DNA from: Mesotaenium endlicherianum
Taxonomy: Eukaryota; Streptophyta; Zygnematophyceae; Zygnematales; Mesotaeniaceae
Assembly: GCA_009602735.1 (NCBI GenBank)
Contig: WELA01000881.1
Location: forward strand, 189,043-253,042
Direction of reading: 5' to 3'
Length of the DNA: 64,000 bases
The notes beneath the pieces are model-generated. The model searched no databases. It saw nothing but the letters and a program-made list of their open reading frames with translations, and was not told the DNA's origin. Below are positions 22,759-35,370 of this stretch, piece by piece (the stretch's first letter is position 1; each line of letters opens with the position of its first letter). The translations under genes were made by a program, and so were the position numbers.

Positions 22759-25700
22759 ATGGCTCTGTGTGTTACGGCAGCACAGTGGGTGCTTGTTTCA
22801 ACCTTCCGTCCGACTGTAGTGAAGTCGTCCAAATATACGGTGGCATCTGCAAGTTGTCTCAGTTCTAAGAGGCAACTATTATGTGGCAATGCTCATATTT
22901 TGCAAGCAAGATCATGTCGATCTGTGTGCGTGCCGCACAAGATACGTGTGGCAGCATCTTCTGAGGACTTCGCAGCAACTCATGTTGGAAATTGCAGTAA
23001 GGAGACAGTACCAGACAGTGAACTTAGCATAACGAAGGTAATGGGGGATTGGTCCCCTTGCTCTGTAACGCTGGGGTTTGCGGGACATGTAGTCATTTTT
23101 CCCACATAGTTGTTTACGAAGTGACACGTATGGTATAATCTATCATGGTGGCGGCTTATAATAATGCTTGTTGAAAGAAATTACTCTGTTTTGATATGCT
23201 CGTGATGTGCTGGAGGTAATTGTCTATTTGAGCTACAGATTCATCCCCGTTCGTATTGTGCTGATTTTATCATTGATGTTTGACTGACAGTCTGAAGCAT
23301 CATGTTGGCTTTCTGGCCGCAAAGGCAGGAAACTGAGCTCGTAATCTTAGATTGCGGTCAATATCTGGCAATCTGCTTCTGTTGGCATTCGACTTGTCCC
23401 TTGTTCTGTGTTGGGGGGTAGTTTAAGATTCATGGAGTCTTTTCAGTTGCAAGGTTGCTGACGTAGGTACAAAATCTGATATGGCTTCCTAATTGTGTCT
23501 GGTTCATGCTGAATGCAGACATCATTTGGCACAATTGGCCTAACGGTTGGCGTTTTCCTTCTCGCGTGAGCAGTTCCTTCTTTCTTATGCTTTCATCGGC
23601 AGGTCTAGAAAGTGATTGTGTGGCAGCCAGTGCTGCATATGTATCTCTCAAGCTACTCATATCCTCATTACTACCTGTGCACGCTTTGCTCGTGATGTCG
23701 TTATGAATTCGTAACGGCAGATTGTAATGGGTACTAAGCGCATAGAGCAGGGTCATGTGTGTTATCAAGTTCTGAGTTTTATTGACTTTGTAGTTTCTAT
23801 CTGTTTAGGTTTGGGTTTGGCGCCTACTTCAATCTGCTGCCTGGTTCAGATTTCTCGGCGCTGATGCTCACTTATGGCTTTCCCCTAACACTCATTGGGT
23901 TTGCCCTCAAGGTCTGCCTGCTGGCCGCCCTCACTATCTTTGCCAATAGCACATGAATGTCTGAGGATAAGCTCGAGACCATCTTGCCGTTTTTGCACTT
24001 CACTGATTACTGCTCCTGAAATGGGGTTTAATTATAATATTGTCCTTGTACGCTGCAATTAATCTCCTGTTGCAACTCCATCTTCTACCTTTTATCCCAT
24101 TCTCTTTGTCCTGGTTGTATCACTGTTGTTGGAACGTCTGGTGGTAATTCATTATGCAGGTCTGTCAGTGAGTTTCCAGTTTGTGTTAACATTTTTCGTG
24201 TGCTTGAAAGGCCATCAGGGGCATGATGCATGTGTCATTTCTCCTGGGAGTTATGCACTTTTGGAATTAGAGGTGCTGTTCGGGTGTCCGCTGTTGCTCT
24301 CTGTGGAATCATGTATATACTTATGTGAGGTGCTATGTGGAATCTGGGCAGTATGCGGAGCTAAAGCCAGTTCCATGTGTATCGTACAAGGACGCGGTGG
24401 CTCTGCGGGATGTGCAGGCTACAGAGATTCTTATCCAGGTGTGTTGCTTGTCCCTTGGCACTCTTGAACGTTTTTCGATGGGCCTAATATTGAGCTGAAA
24501 TAATTTGCTTATTGTGTGAAATGGTTTTCCATTTTGATTGATGGGAAGCGGTCAATTTGACCAGGCTGTTACTTTGCATTTCGTATGCCGGGGATGAGCC
24601 AGCTGGATGTTTGTTCACCCAGTGGGGAGCTCACGTGGAGGGGCCTGGTCACGAAATTGGATGTGGTATTGTTATTGCATCTGAAGTTAGTCTTACCGGC
24701 AGAGTGGCCCTGTTGAGTTTCTCTAATTCCACTAGGCGCAATTTTAGAGCTTGGAGAGGGACAGTGGACGCCACTGCTCAACAGGTTCCCTGTAGTGAAG
24801 CTAGGTGGGATTTGTGGGAACGTGTCTGTTGGGGGTGTGAAGGAAGGTGTAAGGATGTAGGCTTTTGATATCTTGCGTACACTTATTTTGTTAGTTGTTT
24901 TCTCATAGCTGGTGCAGGCTCGCTCAAAGACTTTGATGTGATTTGAAATGGTGATTTTACTCATGTTTGCGTCAGATAGTCAAATTGCTTGTGATATTCA
25001 TGCGCAGGTGAGAAGTGACGTGACACGGTACCGCTATGGAGATGAGCAGCATTTGGAAGAGGCCCTCAAGCGCATTTTTCGCTATAACCAGGTGCCTCTC
25101 TTCATCTCCGTTTCCCTCCTTGTCCACTGTGTGTCCTTTGCTGATCATACAAGGCTTCCAGCACATCGTATTCAGGCGCTTTAACCCATTGTCAAATTAT
25201 TTGAACAATCGTGTGGTCTCTTCAGGCGTGGAATATTCGCTTGTCCAGTGTCAATGGAGACACCTTAGGGAGTCTGTGTCTTTCATGGATATTACTCTAA
25301 TAGAAAGTCTCTTTGTTGTGTATCTAGGCCGCGATCTGCTTTACTGATTCACTTGCAGGCAAATGCTGAGGGGGGATTTCTTATGTTGCAGTGGAAATTA
25401 GACCTGACCAGGGTCTTATGCTGATTAGTATCCGTTTGCTTGTATTTTGTGACATGCATCAGGCAGGAGGAATTAGTAGAAGAGCAGCACCCACCCTGCA
25501 GTCCGTTTCAGAAGAGGTGGCTTGCTCGTTCCTGCTCTAAACCTGCCTCTTACCTTTCCACCCATATGTAGACGGGCTCCTTCCCTGTGTTATTTAGTTG
25601 TACCTTTGCAGCGGGTGAGGCATGTTGCTTATGTTGTGGATAGTTGTGAAACATGCCGGCATCATAAATATGTGTGCTGGCAGGGTCACCGCCTACCTGG

Positions 25701-26693
25701 CCCCCTTCCGTCTCTGCTTGGTGAGTTGTGGTGGTGGTGGTAGTATGCTTGCAGATTTATGATGGCCGGTATTCATTGGCACTGCAATTTTATGCTCCAT
25801 CCCTTCAGCTTGAGGATTTCATCAGTCGGGAGGTAAGGCTTGTTACTGCCTATGTTGCACTTCGTTGGCAGGTTATGTCTCAATCGTTACTATTATTATG
25901 TCGGACGCATTCTGCCACAAAGGCAGCTGAGCTCATCAGCGCTTCCAACTTTGCATTTCTTAGAGAGCTTCATACCCTCCATAGCTCTGTCCAGCTTGGG
26001 CTCTTCATACATGGAGGGCCTCCTTGCCTCCTGGTCTGCTCAAATATATATTTGTTGTCTGACCCACTTCGGTAGAACCTTTTTACCCCTGGTTTTTTTT
26101 ATTATTTGTAAAACTCCATGCTATGGGACTACTGTGGACATCACGTATTCTGATGCTCTCTGTTTGAACATCCAGGCAAAGTTCACGTCCTTTTTTGGGC
26201 CAGGCGTCACTGCTTTTGTTGGTGAGACCCCCGCATGATGACTCGCTTTGGTTCTCCTTGGTCTGTATTTGTACGATGTTTGGAAGTTTGAGCACACCCT
26301 GTTGTGGAGCATTGTCGTTGATGAAATTGAACATATGGCCTTTGATAAAATTGAATGTCGACAAGATTAGTCTGTTTTGTTTGCTCCGTTTAATGATACC
26401 ATCTCATGTTGCAATTGGTCAAAGTAAGGTTTGTCGTTTTGGAACATCGTGTTTCTCGTGTTAGTTGGACACACTCATGCACTCAGATGATGTCATTTCA
26501 TACGCAAACTATGATGATGTGCTCTTGCAGGCTGTGTGGGTCCCCAAAAGTTTCAAGTCAGGTTGGTGTCCGATGGAGGAAAAGAATTGTCCACTTAGGT
26601 AGGTGTAGCATAAACGCTATTATATCGTCTAGAAGTTGTGTGTTTGTGGTTTGCAGAGGTTGGGACTTACCTAAGTCTAAGCTGAATCCTTGA
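22759..26693 (+). CDS. plastid DUF2854-family membrane protein, 10 exons
   Basis: Ten GT-AG exons, read by hand: 22759-23037, 23519-23565, 23809-23911, 24352-24438, 25008-25091, 25463-25516, 25755-25832, 26176-26221, 26531-26561, 26657-26693. They sum to 846 nt (281 residues). Residues 1 to about 70 form a basic, S/T/V-rich chloroplast transit peptide (MALCVTAAQWVLV...). Two membrane segments follow (TSFGTIGLTVGVFLL, about 94-118; ALMLTYGFPLTLIGFAL, about 126-142), then a soluble domain with YAELKPVPC, ALRDVQAT, DVTRYRYGDEQHLEEAL, GGISRRAAPTLQ, DGRYSLAL and AKFTSFFGPGV. As I recall the family, this order is diagnostic of DUF2854, found in cyanobacteria and plastids, probably in thylakoids; the function is unknown. 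The last three exons are less certain: reading on past 26221 would give a shorter end (GETPA). Confidence 0.85.
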
Positions 26694-28009
26694 CATGTAA
26701 TTAGGAACACCCTTCACCTACATTCGTATTCTTGTAAATCTATGGGCTCACTATGCCCAAGGTAATTACCATGTCTGAATTTTGTGTTTGGGATGACAAG
26801 TGGTTGAGCACTTTTGGAGATGATAGAAGTTTATTATCATATACTGCAAAAGTTAGTAACCGTATTGGGGATTCCACGAGTTTCTATAGTGTACCATGTT
26901 CCACATCATCACCTCATTTAGTTCCCATTGAAGTTTGAGCCCATGAGACACTGGTCTCAAATATTGTAGGTTTCAAGAGGAACTACGTGCGGAACCCCTC
27001 GGTGGTTATTCTTGTAACCTGTTGGCAAGTTCCTCCTTCCTCCATGTAGCCTGTGAGCCTTTCGCTCAATACGCTCAATATTTCCAGAGATTGCTGTTTG
27101 CCACGAAAGGTATTCTAGTTGGGAACCGATAGGTCAAGCACTCAGTAGAATAGAATACTACACCTATTCAAGACGAGGATCTCTCAGTACAAGTAGTAGC
27201 TTCTTGAAAGTGAACATATTTTTGAATTTGAAAGTACAACTCTGATTCTAGCATGTCTCTCTATGTTCAAGCTCTTGTTTATATACTTGTTATACAAGTA
27301 ATTTCTAGGAAGATGCTAGTTGATGTGTTGTCACACAACACATCCGAAAATTTGCCACCTTTTTCTAAAATTATGTACACATGTCCTTTTCACCTAAAGT
27401 GGCATATTAGACTTTTGCCATATTGAGTTCGTCTAAGCCCTTCTTATTTTGATGATGCCTTTGAAGGTTGGACACGAACCAAGTCACTAGAGTATCAATT
27501 CACACTTGAAGTCACACAAAATTACGCTACCAATATTCAAAAGCATTAGAACAAAAATGAATTGATAACTTAAATCACTACATTACCCCTCCCATGGAAA
27601 TAGCGACGTCTCAGCGCTTCAAATAAGGTCTTACATATGTAAAGAAGACTAGTCAAAGGCTTGGTGGTACACGTGTAAATAAGGCTAGTCAAAGTCGTGG
27701 GTTGTGCGACCCTATTGGCTCCCTACAACTTAATGATAAGGAATGTTCTACAAGAAGGCCCAAAATTTGCCACAAATTCAACAACTCATAGCGTCCACAC
27801 AACAAAAATAGTCTTCAAAGAAGAGTCTGCTCAAGGCCTAAATGATGGTAAATTTTCAAGACTTATTATGGAGGAGGTAAACAGTAGTGGTGAATTGAAG
27901 TTTCAGTCTAGAATGTGGCTGATGTTACTTGCAGGCTTCTTCCCAAGAGTATTGGGATCTTCAGAGGAGTCTTGGGGCAAGTCCAAGGTGTGGGTTGGCA
28001 ACATGGAAG
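26694..28009. other. 3' flank of the DUF2854 gene, then probable LTR-like DNA
   Basis: 26694 to about 27060 should include the 3' UTR. From about 27070 the sequence looks like LTR DNA for the minus-strand chromovirus fragment at 28010-28520. It contains a TATATAAAC box on the minus strand (27277-27286) and a short direct repeat (GACTAGTCAAAGGC at about 27648, GGCTAGTCAAAGTC at about 27682). LTR boundaries were not found. Confidence 0.3.
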
Positions 28010-28520
28010 CACCCTAGCTTTCATTGAACTTTGTCAAGGTAGTGCGCCGCAACCCAGCTATTCTCTGAATTTGGATATCCTTTCCACTTGATCAAGACTT
28101 GTTATTGCCTCGTGAATGTTCTCATAGCCAAAATGCCTTCAACTTCATACTCCAAATGATCCTTCACCATTGTTGGGGCTGGTGGGATTGTCATTCGTCT
28201 TGGGAACTTGTTGTCCGGTTGCACATATGGCTTAAAGAGAGAAGCATGGAATACCAGGTCGATGTGCACAGTGATAGGGAGCTGTAGCTTGAAAGCAACG
28301 GGGTTGACTTGCTTGATAATCTTGAATGGTCCCAAATACTTGGGAGAGAATTTGTTTTTATCATGCCTGTTGTTCAAGGGATGTTCTTGGATGATAGTAA
28401 CACATGCCACCCACTTTGTACCAAATTTCTACTCTGGACCCGTTTGCCACCCTTGCTTAACCATCTTGCGCATGTTCTGAAGATTTTTTGGTTGTTGCAA
28501 GGACTTCTTCTAATGTCTCC
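28010..28520 (-). mobile_element. chromovirus 3' pol fragment (fossil)
   Basis: The minus strand reads KYLGPFKIIKQV, VFHASLFKPYV and EYEVEGIL, then IKWKGYPNSENSWVA. This is the usual end of a Ty3/gypsy integrase followed by a chromodomain. It differs from family A at these positions, so it is another chromovirus lineage. Broken, a few breaks; no gag or RT attached. Confidence 0.75.
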
Positions 28521-29268
28521 ACAAAATCTGATGCGGCAACAAACTTATGGAATACGTTTTTTGGCTTATACGTATTACGCATACGTACGCACGCATTTCT
28601 TGGCTGTTTGGCCGTATAACGTGCTAAATATATGTGTCGGCGTAAAAACCGACCAATAAACCGACCGCGCGGACGACACAAAATTCAATGTGTCTGACAA
28701 AGTGACCGGAAAAACAATTAAGTCACGTCTAGTCATCGTCGATTACGCGAAAACTCGTGGGTGAGGCGAAATCTTGTTTAAGCGCGTTACTCACTACCAC
28801 CGTAGATTTCAATTACAGTTACGCGCCAGATTGAATAACTCTCTAACGTTACCCACCAACTTCCAAGGCTGCTACGATTTTACACCTGACGTCACTGCAA
28901 CTGACGACTGACGAGTACCTATTGACTTAATGACAAGTACCCATTGACTTACATCACTGAATATGGTTATTTTTTACATGAAATTTTGTTGTGAACTTGA
29001 ACTTTGCACCTCACTCTTTTGACCCTAACTTTGTCGTTAATGATCGGAATATCATTTTGCATTTTTTCGCTTAAGGTTCAAGTCTGTATAGTTTGTTTGT
29101 GCCATAGATTGTACCATTTGGTCAACTGTAGCACCCTGGAGGCCAATGTTGAAATATGGGGGTTAGCTACACCATATATGGTCCAAGGACCGTATACGGT
29201 CTGATGGGATATCTAGTGTTAAGGTAGTAGACTTATCAAAAAGTGTGTATTCTGGTGGGCCATGTAGT
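28521..29268. other. no gene seen
   Basis: Starts with dense TACG/CGTA phrases (28560-28620). I see no element homology inside the window and no coding signal. Confidence 0.45.
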
Positions 29269-29568
29269 ATTAATAGTTCTTAATCTTACTCGTGCTACCA
29301 TCAATTTGACAATGGACACTTCTAAAAACTTGTAAACTAACACAGCACTCACCATTTTGTGTGCCTTTCGCACACATGTAGTATTTGGTACGAATCTGTG
29401 CTAGACTCCTAGCAAATTCCATCTTGCAAGCTCTCAATCTTGTACAAGCGACATCCCTTCTTGGGAACTCCTAAGCTCTAATCTTTCTATGATATAATGA
29501 GAGGACAATTTTTAAGCGTCGGCAGAAGCGTGGCTTCTCGGTTGCTAAATGACCTTAGGAGCTCCTCC
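29269..29568 (+). repeat. direct repeat D, first copy, left part
   Basis: Matches 36975-37260: shared AACACAGCACTCACCATTTT, CTTTCTATGAT and AGCGTCGGCAGAA blocks in the same order. The copy is broken by the family B element and resumes at 34649. Confidence 0.75.
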
Positions 29569-30266
29569 TAAAAGGGGCAGCGTGCTCTAGTGGAAGCGTA
29601 GTAACTCACGAGGAAATGAACTAGTTGCAATCATACTAGAGAGTGCAGCGGCACATTACTAAGAAAGCTTAGCAAAATTACTCAACATTTTGAGTAGACG
29701 AAAACTGCTCACAAGTGATGTAGAATGAAAAGCCTTGTCATTATAAACCCGTAGAAATTTACAGAAGTGTAAACTGATAAGAAATGAAGTGCTTATGCTT
29801 ATCTATAGTTCTGACCTAAGTCCTCTCTAGACAAGAGGGCTGCATAGCAACGGATTTCCCTAAGTATTTGTCAAATCGTCCCTTCCAGAATATTTGTGAG
29901 TAAGCGAGATCAGTCTCATCTGACTTAACGTCCACATACATGCATCGACATTACTAGAATGTTCTATCTTAGACGCGCTAGGCTATACCCAAACTTCTAG
30001 GTAAATCGACCTAGTCAGCACTCCGCGCCAGCCGAACTTACGTGAAGGTTCGAGTTCATTCTAACGGGCCAGATCGCTCGCAAATTAAGGACAGTCGTCA
30101 ACCGACCTCAAAACTAATTAAACTGCGAAAATCCGTAACTCTCTCAATACTTGACCAAATTCGATGAATGTTATATCGAAATGATCACAAAAATGCATTC
30201 AACACTACTATGCAATCAAAACATACTTTCATGAAACTTAAAATTGGACTTTTTTAAATCTATGAT
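29569..30266 (-). repeat. family B LTR (3' side of the relic)
   Basis: Aligns with 33971-34648 and 18350-19104 in the same orientation. The terminal bases are worn. Confidence 0.75.
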
Positions 30267-30279
30267 GCGCACTATGATT

Positions 30280-30498
30280 CATTGATACGCACTGTCTTCT
30301 AACCTTGCTTATGTATGAGTTTACTGATTTGCATTATTGATGCTAGTTCACTCGCATTTGACTTACGAGTATTATTCACTGCTAGTGTATTGTCCTTTGC
30401 CGTTTAACCAGTTAACGGAAAATACCATAAAGATTACTTGCTGATATAAAGATCTTTATTAATTGTTAATCGCCTTTTTGGTAAGTCGATTCATTTCA
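30280..30498 (+). repeat. family A LTR fragment inside the family B relic
   Basis: TTGATACGCACTGTCTTCTA through CGATTCATTTCA matches the last 220 bp of the family A LTR (51660-51875). It lies between the family B 3' LTR and the start of family B pol, replacing what should be the RNase H and integrase region. Confidence 0.8.
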
Positions 30499-31490
30499 TT
30501 GTGTCAACAGCTCCTTAATCTTCTCAAAAGCTTGCTGCTCCTTATCACCCTATAGCCACTTCTCCTGCTTCTTCAACACGTCCGTGAGCGGTGCACACAT
30601 CTTGGCAAATCCTTCAATGAAACGTCGATTATAATTCGTCATGCCGAGGAAGCTCCTGAGTTGATGAATATACATTAGCGGGTATCGGCCAACCTCTGAC
30701 TGCTTGCACCTTCTTCTGCTCCAGCTTGACTATTTCAGCTCCCACTATGTGCCCAAGAAACTCGACCTCCTTGAGACAGAAGTCGCACTTGCTCATCTTC
30801 CCATACAGCTTCTGATCTCTCAAGACCTCCAACACCTTCCTCAGATGCTCCACATGCTCTTCCAAGGTCTTTGAATAGATCAAGATGTCATCCAAAAATA
30901 CCACCACAAACTGGTCCAAGTAGGGTCTGAAGATACTACTCATGAGTCCCATGAATGTAGCAGGTGCATTAGTCAACCCAAAAGGCATGACTGTGAACTC
31001 GAATAAACCATAGCGAGTCTTGAAAGCACTCTTTGAACGTCTCTTTTTGCAATTCGTACCTGATAATAGCTACTCTTCATATCAATCTTCGGGAAATACT
31101 TGGCCCCGACAAGCCTGTCAATCAACTCGTTTACTCGTGAAAATGGGTTTCTGATCTTGATGGTGATCTTGTTAAGTGCTCGGTAGCCGACACACATCCT
31201 CCTTCTTCACAAATAAGATTGACGCTGCAAATGGAGACTCGCTGGGTCGGATGAATTACTCCAATAACTCCTTCAGCTGCTTCTTCAACTCATCCAACTC
31301 CGCAAACGATTGACGATAGGCGTGTCTCAATGGTGGCTTGCTCCCTGGTTCCAACTCGATCTTGTGCTCCATAGCTCTCTGTGGAGGTAATAACGCATTT
31401 GAACTTATCCAACAGCGCCTTAATTTGGGCAGGCATCTCAGCAGGCTTGTTCTTCTCTTGAGCAGTTGGGCTCTGCTCCTTCCGAGCAAG

Positions 31491-32234
31491 TGTAAGGTCA
31501 TAGATTTATAAAGTGCATTTTTGAGTTTCATGAAAGTATGTTTTGATTGTATAGTAATGTAGAGTGCATTTTTGTGGTCATTTTGATATAAGGTTCATCG
31601 AATTTGGTCAAGTATTGAGAGAGTTATGGATTTCCGAAGTTTAATTAGTTTTGAGGTCGGTTAACGACTGTCCTTAATTCGCAGTGAGCGCGACCGTCGC
31701 ATTGCCCGACAGCGTCGAGCGATCTGGCTCGTTAGACTGAACTCGAACCTTCACGTAAGTTCGGCTGACGCGGAGTGCCGACTAGGTCGATTTATCTAGA
31801 AGTTTCAGTTTAGCCTAGCGCGTCTAACATAGAATATTCTAGTAATGTCGATGCATGTATGTGGACGTCAATTCGGCCCGACACGTCAGATTAGACTGAT
31901 CTCGCTTACTCACGAATATTCTGGAAGGGACGATTTGACGAACACCTAATAAAATCCGTAGCTTCCTCCTAGGGAGGAGAACTTAGGCAGAAAATTATAA
32001 ATAGGCATAACTTCTTTGTTTCTTATCAGTTTTCACTTCTGTAAATTTCTACGGGTTGGTAATGACAAGGCCTTTTATCCTACATCATTTTTGAGCAGTT
32101 TCTTGCTACTCAAAATGTCAAGTATGTTTCCTAAGCTTTGTTAGTGATATGCCGCTGCACTCTCTAGTATGATTGCAACTAGTTCCTTTCCTCGTGAGTC
32201 ACTACGCTTCCACTAGGGCACTCTGCCCCTTTCA
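31491..32234 (+). repeat. family B solo LTR, nested and inverted
   Basis: A 744-bp LTR runs from TGTAAGGTCA (31491) to CCCCTTTCA (32234). It is flanked by GCAAG at 31486-31490 and GCAAG at 32235-32239, a perfect 5-bp target duplication. It interrupts the family B relic between protease and reverse transcriptase, in the orientation opposite to that relic's own LTRs. Confidence 0.92.
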
Positions 32235-33970
32235 GCAAGGGGATCAGACACCATTACTTGCTCCTCCGGCGATGTACATTTGCCCAGGATGTAAGGTTTC
32301 ACGCTTGCTTTATCTGATGATCGGGCCAGGGCCACCCAAACAAGGTACATCAAATTCACCTGATTCGTTCTGCATAGCTTCTTAACTTGCAAACTTGACA
32401 GAAGACAGTTACTTGTGGTCGTATTTACCTCTACCGGTTTCGCTGTCTCCACTCGACCATCACGCCCTTGGACCTTCACTTGTCCTGTGCTCCAGTGCAC
32501 TTGAGGGTTGGCTTTCCTTAGCCATGGTCGGCCCAATATCACCTCATAGTGACCTAACTCTGCCTGCTCCATAACTTCAAAACTCGGGTGCCCCGCTACT
32601 TCCACGTGAATAGCTTCCGTAGGTGCACCACACTTGAGTCTCTGCCCGTTCGTCAAACTTGCCTCCTTAGGCTCATAATGCTTTTGCACAGGGATCCGCA
32701 CTCCTTCACGAACTTCTCATGCACTAAATTTTCACATGCGCCACTGTCGACCATACACTTCGCCTTGTTGCCGTCGACTACTTCTTCCACGATAATAGGC
32801 TTGTCAACGTCTCGTCTTTCGCTTCTCGACAGGCTCCTGGGGATAACCTCCTTGTGATTTCTCGTCTTCACGCCAGTAGACACCCCAAAACGTTTTACTG
32901 GTGTCCTCCTTTTTCCTGCTGTTGAGGTTCCTTTGCCTTTTCGTGGCAGTCTCGAGCCAGATGCCCAATCTTGCCACAATTATAGCATGGTCCTCTCGGC
33001 TTAAGATTCTGCTACCTGCACTGGGACTGAACTAGTCCCAACTCCATAGGTACAAGACCTTGACCACTCGTGCTTGGCGCTTGAGATCCAAAGTGTCGAT
33101 ATCCTCCAAAGTTGTGGCTGCCCCGCTGCCTCTGACTATACTCCACAGCGTCGACCCTTCTTGCCAATGCCATCATTTCTCCAAGACTGGTAGGGTCCTT
33201 GAGCGCCACTTCCTTGGCCACAATTGGCTTGAGTCCCTATTAAACTTGTCCATCATCTCCGACTCGTGCATAGATGGACATTGAAGCACCGTTTATTGAA
33301 ACGTGACACATACTCCTGAACGCTTCCTCATTAACGATGGAGCACCAATAGATCTCGAGCAATAGCCTCGTGTGTAATGAATTGAAATTGCCTCTTCAAG
33401 CCTTCAAATAGCTGATCAACAGTAGCAAGAACTCCAATAGCAAGAATTCTAGACAGCTGCTCCTCACGCTCGTACCAAGCTTCAGCATTCCTCAACAAGG
33501 TATTCACAAAGGCGACGTGCCTGTCAGGCGTGAGCGCAGAATACTCTATAAACTTCTTCATTTCATAAATCTATTGATGAACAGGCGGCGATCCACGCTC
33601 TCCAGTATACACTTCAGGCTTAGGTGGACGCACTCCCGATGCGGGTGGAATAACCGGTTGCACCATTGGGTTAATATGAATTGGTGGTACTACAGGTGCA
33701 AGTGCCGAACTCGTCGAAGCGGCGTTCCACATAACAACTCGCACCATTCTCTCCACGTCTGCGTGCATGTTTTGTTCAAACTGGGTGTAGACTTCTCCTC
33801 CAATTGCATTCGCCATTTGCCTTAGCATCGCCTGCATCTCTTGTTGCTCCCTTGACAAAGGTGGTATCGTCTGCCCCACGCGCTCAACATGCTCGACATC
33901 TTCGCCTCCTCCAGCTGCCGACTGCGACTCCATAATATAATATGCAGATTAGCCCAGCTCTAATACCAGA

Positions 33971-34648
33971 TAAACGGGGCAGAGTGCCCTAGTGGAAGCG
34001 TAGTAGCTCACGAGGAGAGGAACTAGTTTCTATCATACTAAGAGTGCAGCTGTACATTACTAAGAAAGCTTAGGAAAATTACTCAACGTTTTGAGAACTA
34101 AGAAACCGCTCACAAATATAGGATGAAAGGCCTTGTCATTACAAACCTGTAAAAATTTTTAGAAGTGAAAATTGATAAAGAATGAAGTAGTTATGCCTAT
34201 ATATAATTTTGACCTAAGTCGTCCTCTTTAGACGGGAGGGCCGCTTAGCAACCGATTTTCCTAAGTGTTTGTCAAATCGTCCCTTCCAAAATAGTTGTGA
34301 GTAAGCCAGATCAGTCTCATCTGACGTGTAGGGTCGATTTGACGTCCTCATGCATGCATCGAAATATCTAGAATATACTAACTTAGACGCGCTAGGCTAA
34401 TCCGAAACTTCTAGGTAAATCGACCTAGTCGGCACTCCGCGTCAGCCAAAATTACGTGAAGGTTCGAGTTCACACTAACGGGCCACATCGCTCGACGCTG
34501 TCGGTCAATCTATACCTCTCTCAATACTTAACCAAATTGGATGTACTTTATATCAAAATGAGCACACAAATACACTCTGGACTTCTATGCAATTAATACA
34601 TACTTTCATGAAACTCAAAAATACACTTTATAAACCTATGACCTTACA
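33971..34648 (-). repeat. family B LTR (5' side of the relic)
   Basis: Begins TGTAAGGTCATAGG on the minus strand at 34648 and is followed downstream by the primer-site-like TGGTATTAGAGC. Homologous to the other family B LTRs. Confidence 0.85.
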
Positions 34649-35370
34649 TCTCCTCCTTCGCGTCTCTTTCGCTCCTCTCCCTTTTGCTCCTACGCTCCTT
34701 CTGCCTGTTGGGAGAGTGCGAGGGCGAGAATGAGACAAGTTAGTGCAGGGCTTGTGCACCACGCATGCCATCCTTTCTTGCGAATGCAAACGCTTAGTTA
34801 CAATGTTTAGTTTGCTTGCCGTTCTTTCGCTGTTGCTCACAGTCAACTTAAAAAAATCGTCACTGAGCATGCAAACAATTTTAATGACTGTCGCGCGTGG
34901 CTGCCTGATTTTTCCATTTAACACTCACGCCCATGTTTTCTATGGCTAGCAACGCTCGTGGCGAACGCCCAATATGTGGCTGTCATACAGAAGTCGTTGT
35001 GGAGGTGGCGCACAACCACTTATAGCTAACCTGCCGTGGCCTTGCCAGGTTGGCCAATTTGATCAAGGCTGCCTTTTAGGCACCCGTTGACCTGAACCAT
35101 TGCTGGTGTTAAGCACATAAGCTTTCGGCTGACTCACCTGTCAATCCCCTATCCAACGCTGAATGTTGGTTTTGCCTCGTCATAGCCACTCATTCCAGTG
35201 ACTTAGACTTTGACCTAGCCACTGATTGTGACGAAATCAATCTTTGGTTGGTGAAGCAATGTTGACTTTTCGTACCCGAGCGGCCGTGACTTGCGCTGCG
35301 CGTACGGCATCGTCAAACGGATAGTAATTGCGACAATCTTGCTTGTTTGTATCGCCGCTGATTATTCTTG
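34649..35370 (+). repeat. direct repeat D, first copy, right part
   Basis: Matches 37260-37990: shared GACTGTCGCGCGTGGCTGC, CTTGCGCTGCGCGT and CGTCAAACxGATA blocks. With 29269-29568 it makes about 1.0 kb of repeat. Confidence 0.75.

Larger units (their letters stand above)
29569..34648 (-). mobile_element. family B Ty3/gypsy relic, minus strand
   Basis: Read on the minus strand: 5' LTR (33971-34648), primer site TGGTATTAGAGC (about 33957-33968), gag (about 33933-33010), a zinc knuckle (CYNCGKIGH), protease region (about 32980-32240), reverse transcriptase (about 31480-30630), a piece of family A LTR (about 30280-30498) and a 3' LTR (29569 to about 30266). Integrase is absent. A second family B LTR is inserted in the opposite orientation at 31491-32234. 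The flanks CCTCC and TCTCC (4 of 5 match) within repeat D suggest that the outer LTRs bound one insertion. Broken, several breaks. Confidence 0.8.

Noticed and set aside
22320-22868. A 182-codon plus-strand ORF overlapping the first DUF2854 exon
   Set aside because: It is in another frame, has no domain, and the transit-peptide frame starting at 22759 joins the conserved exons in phase.
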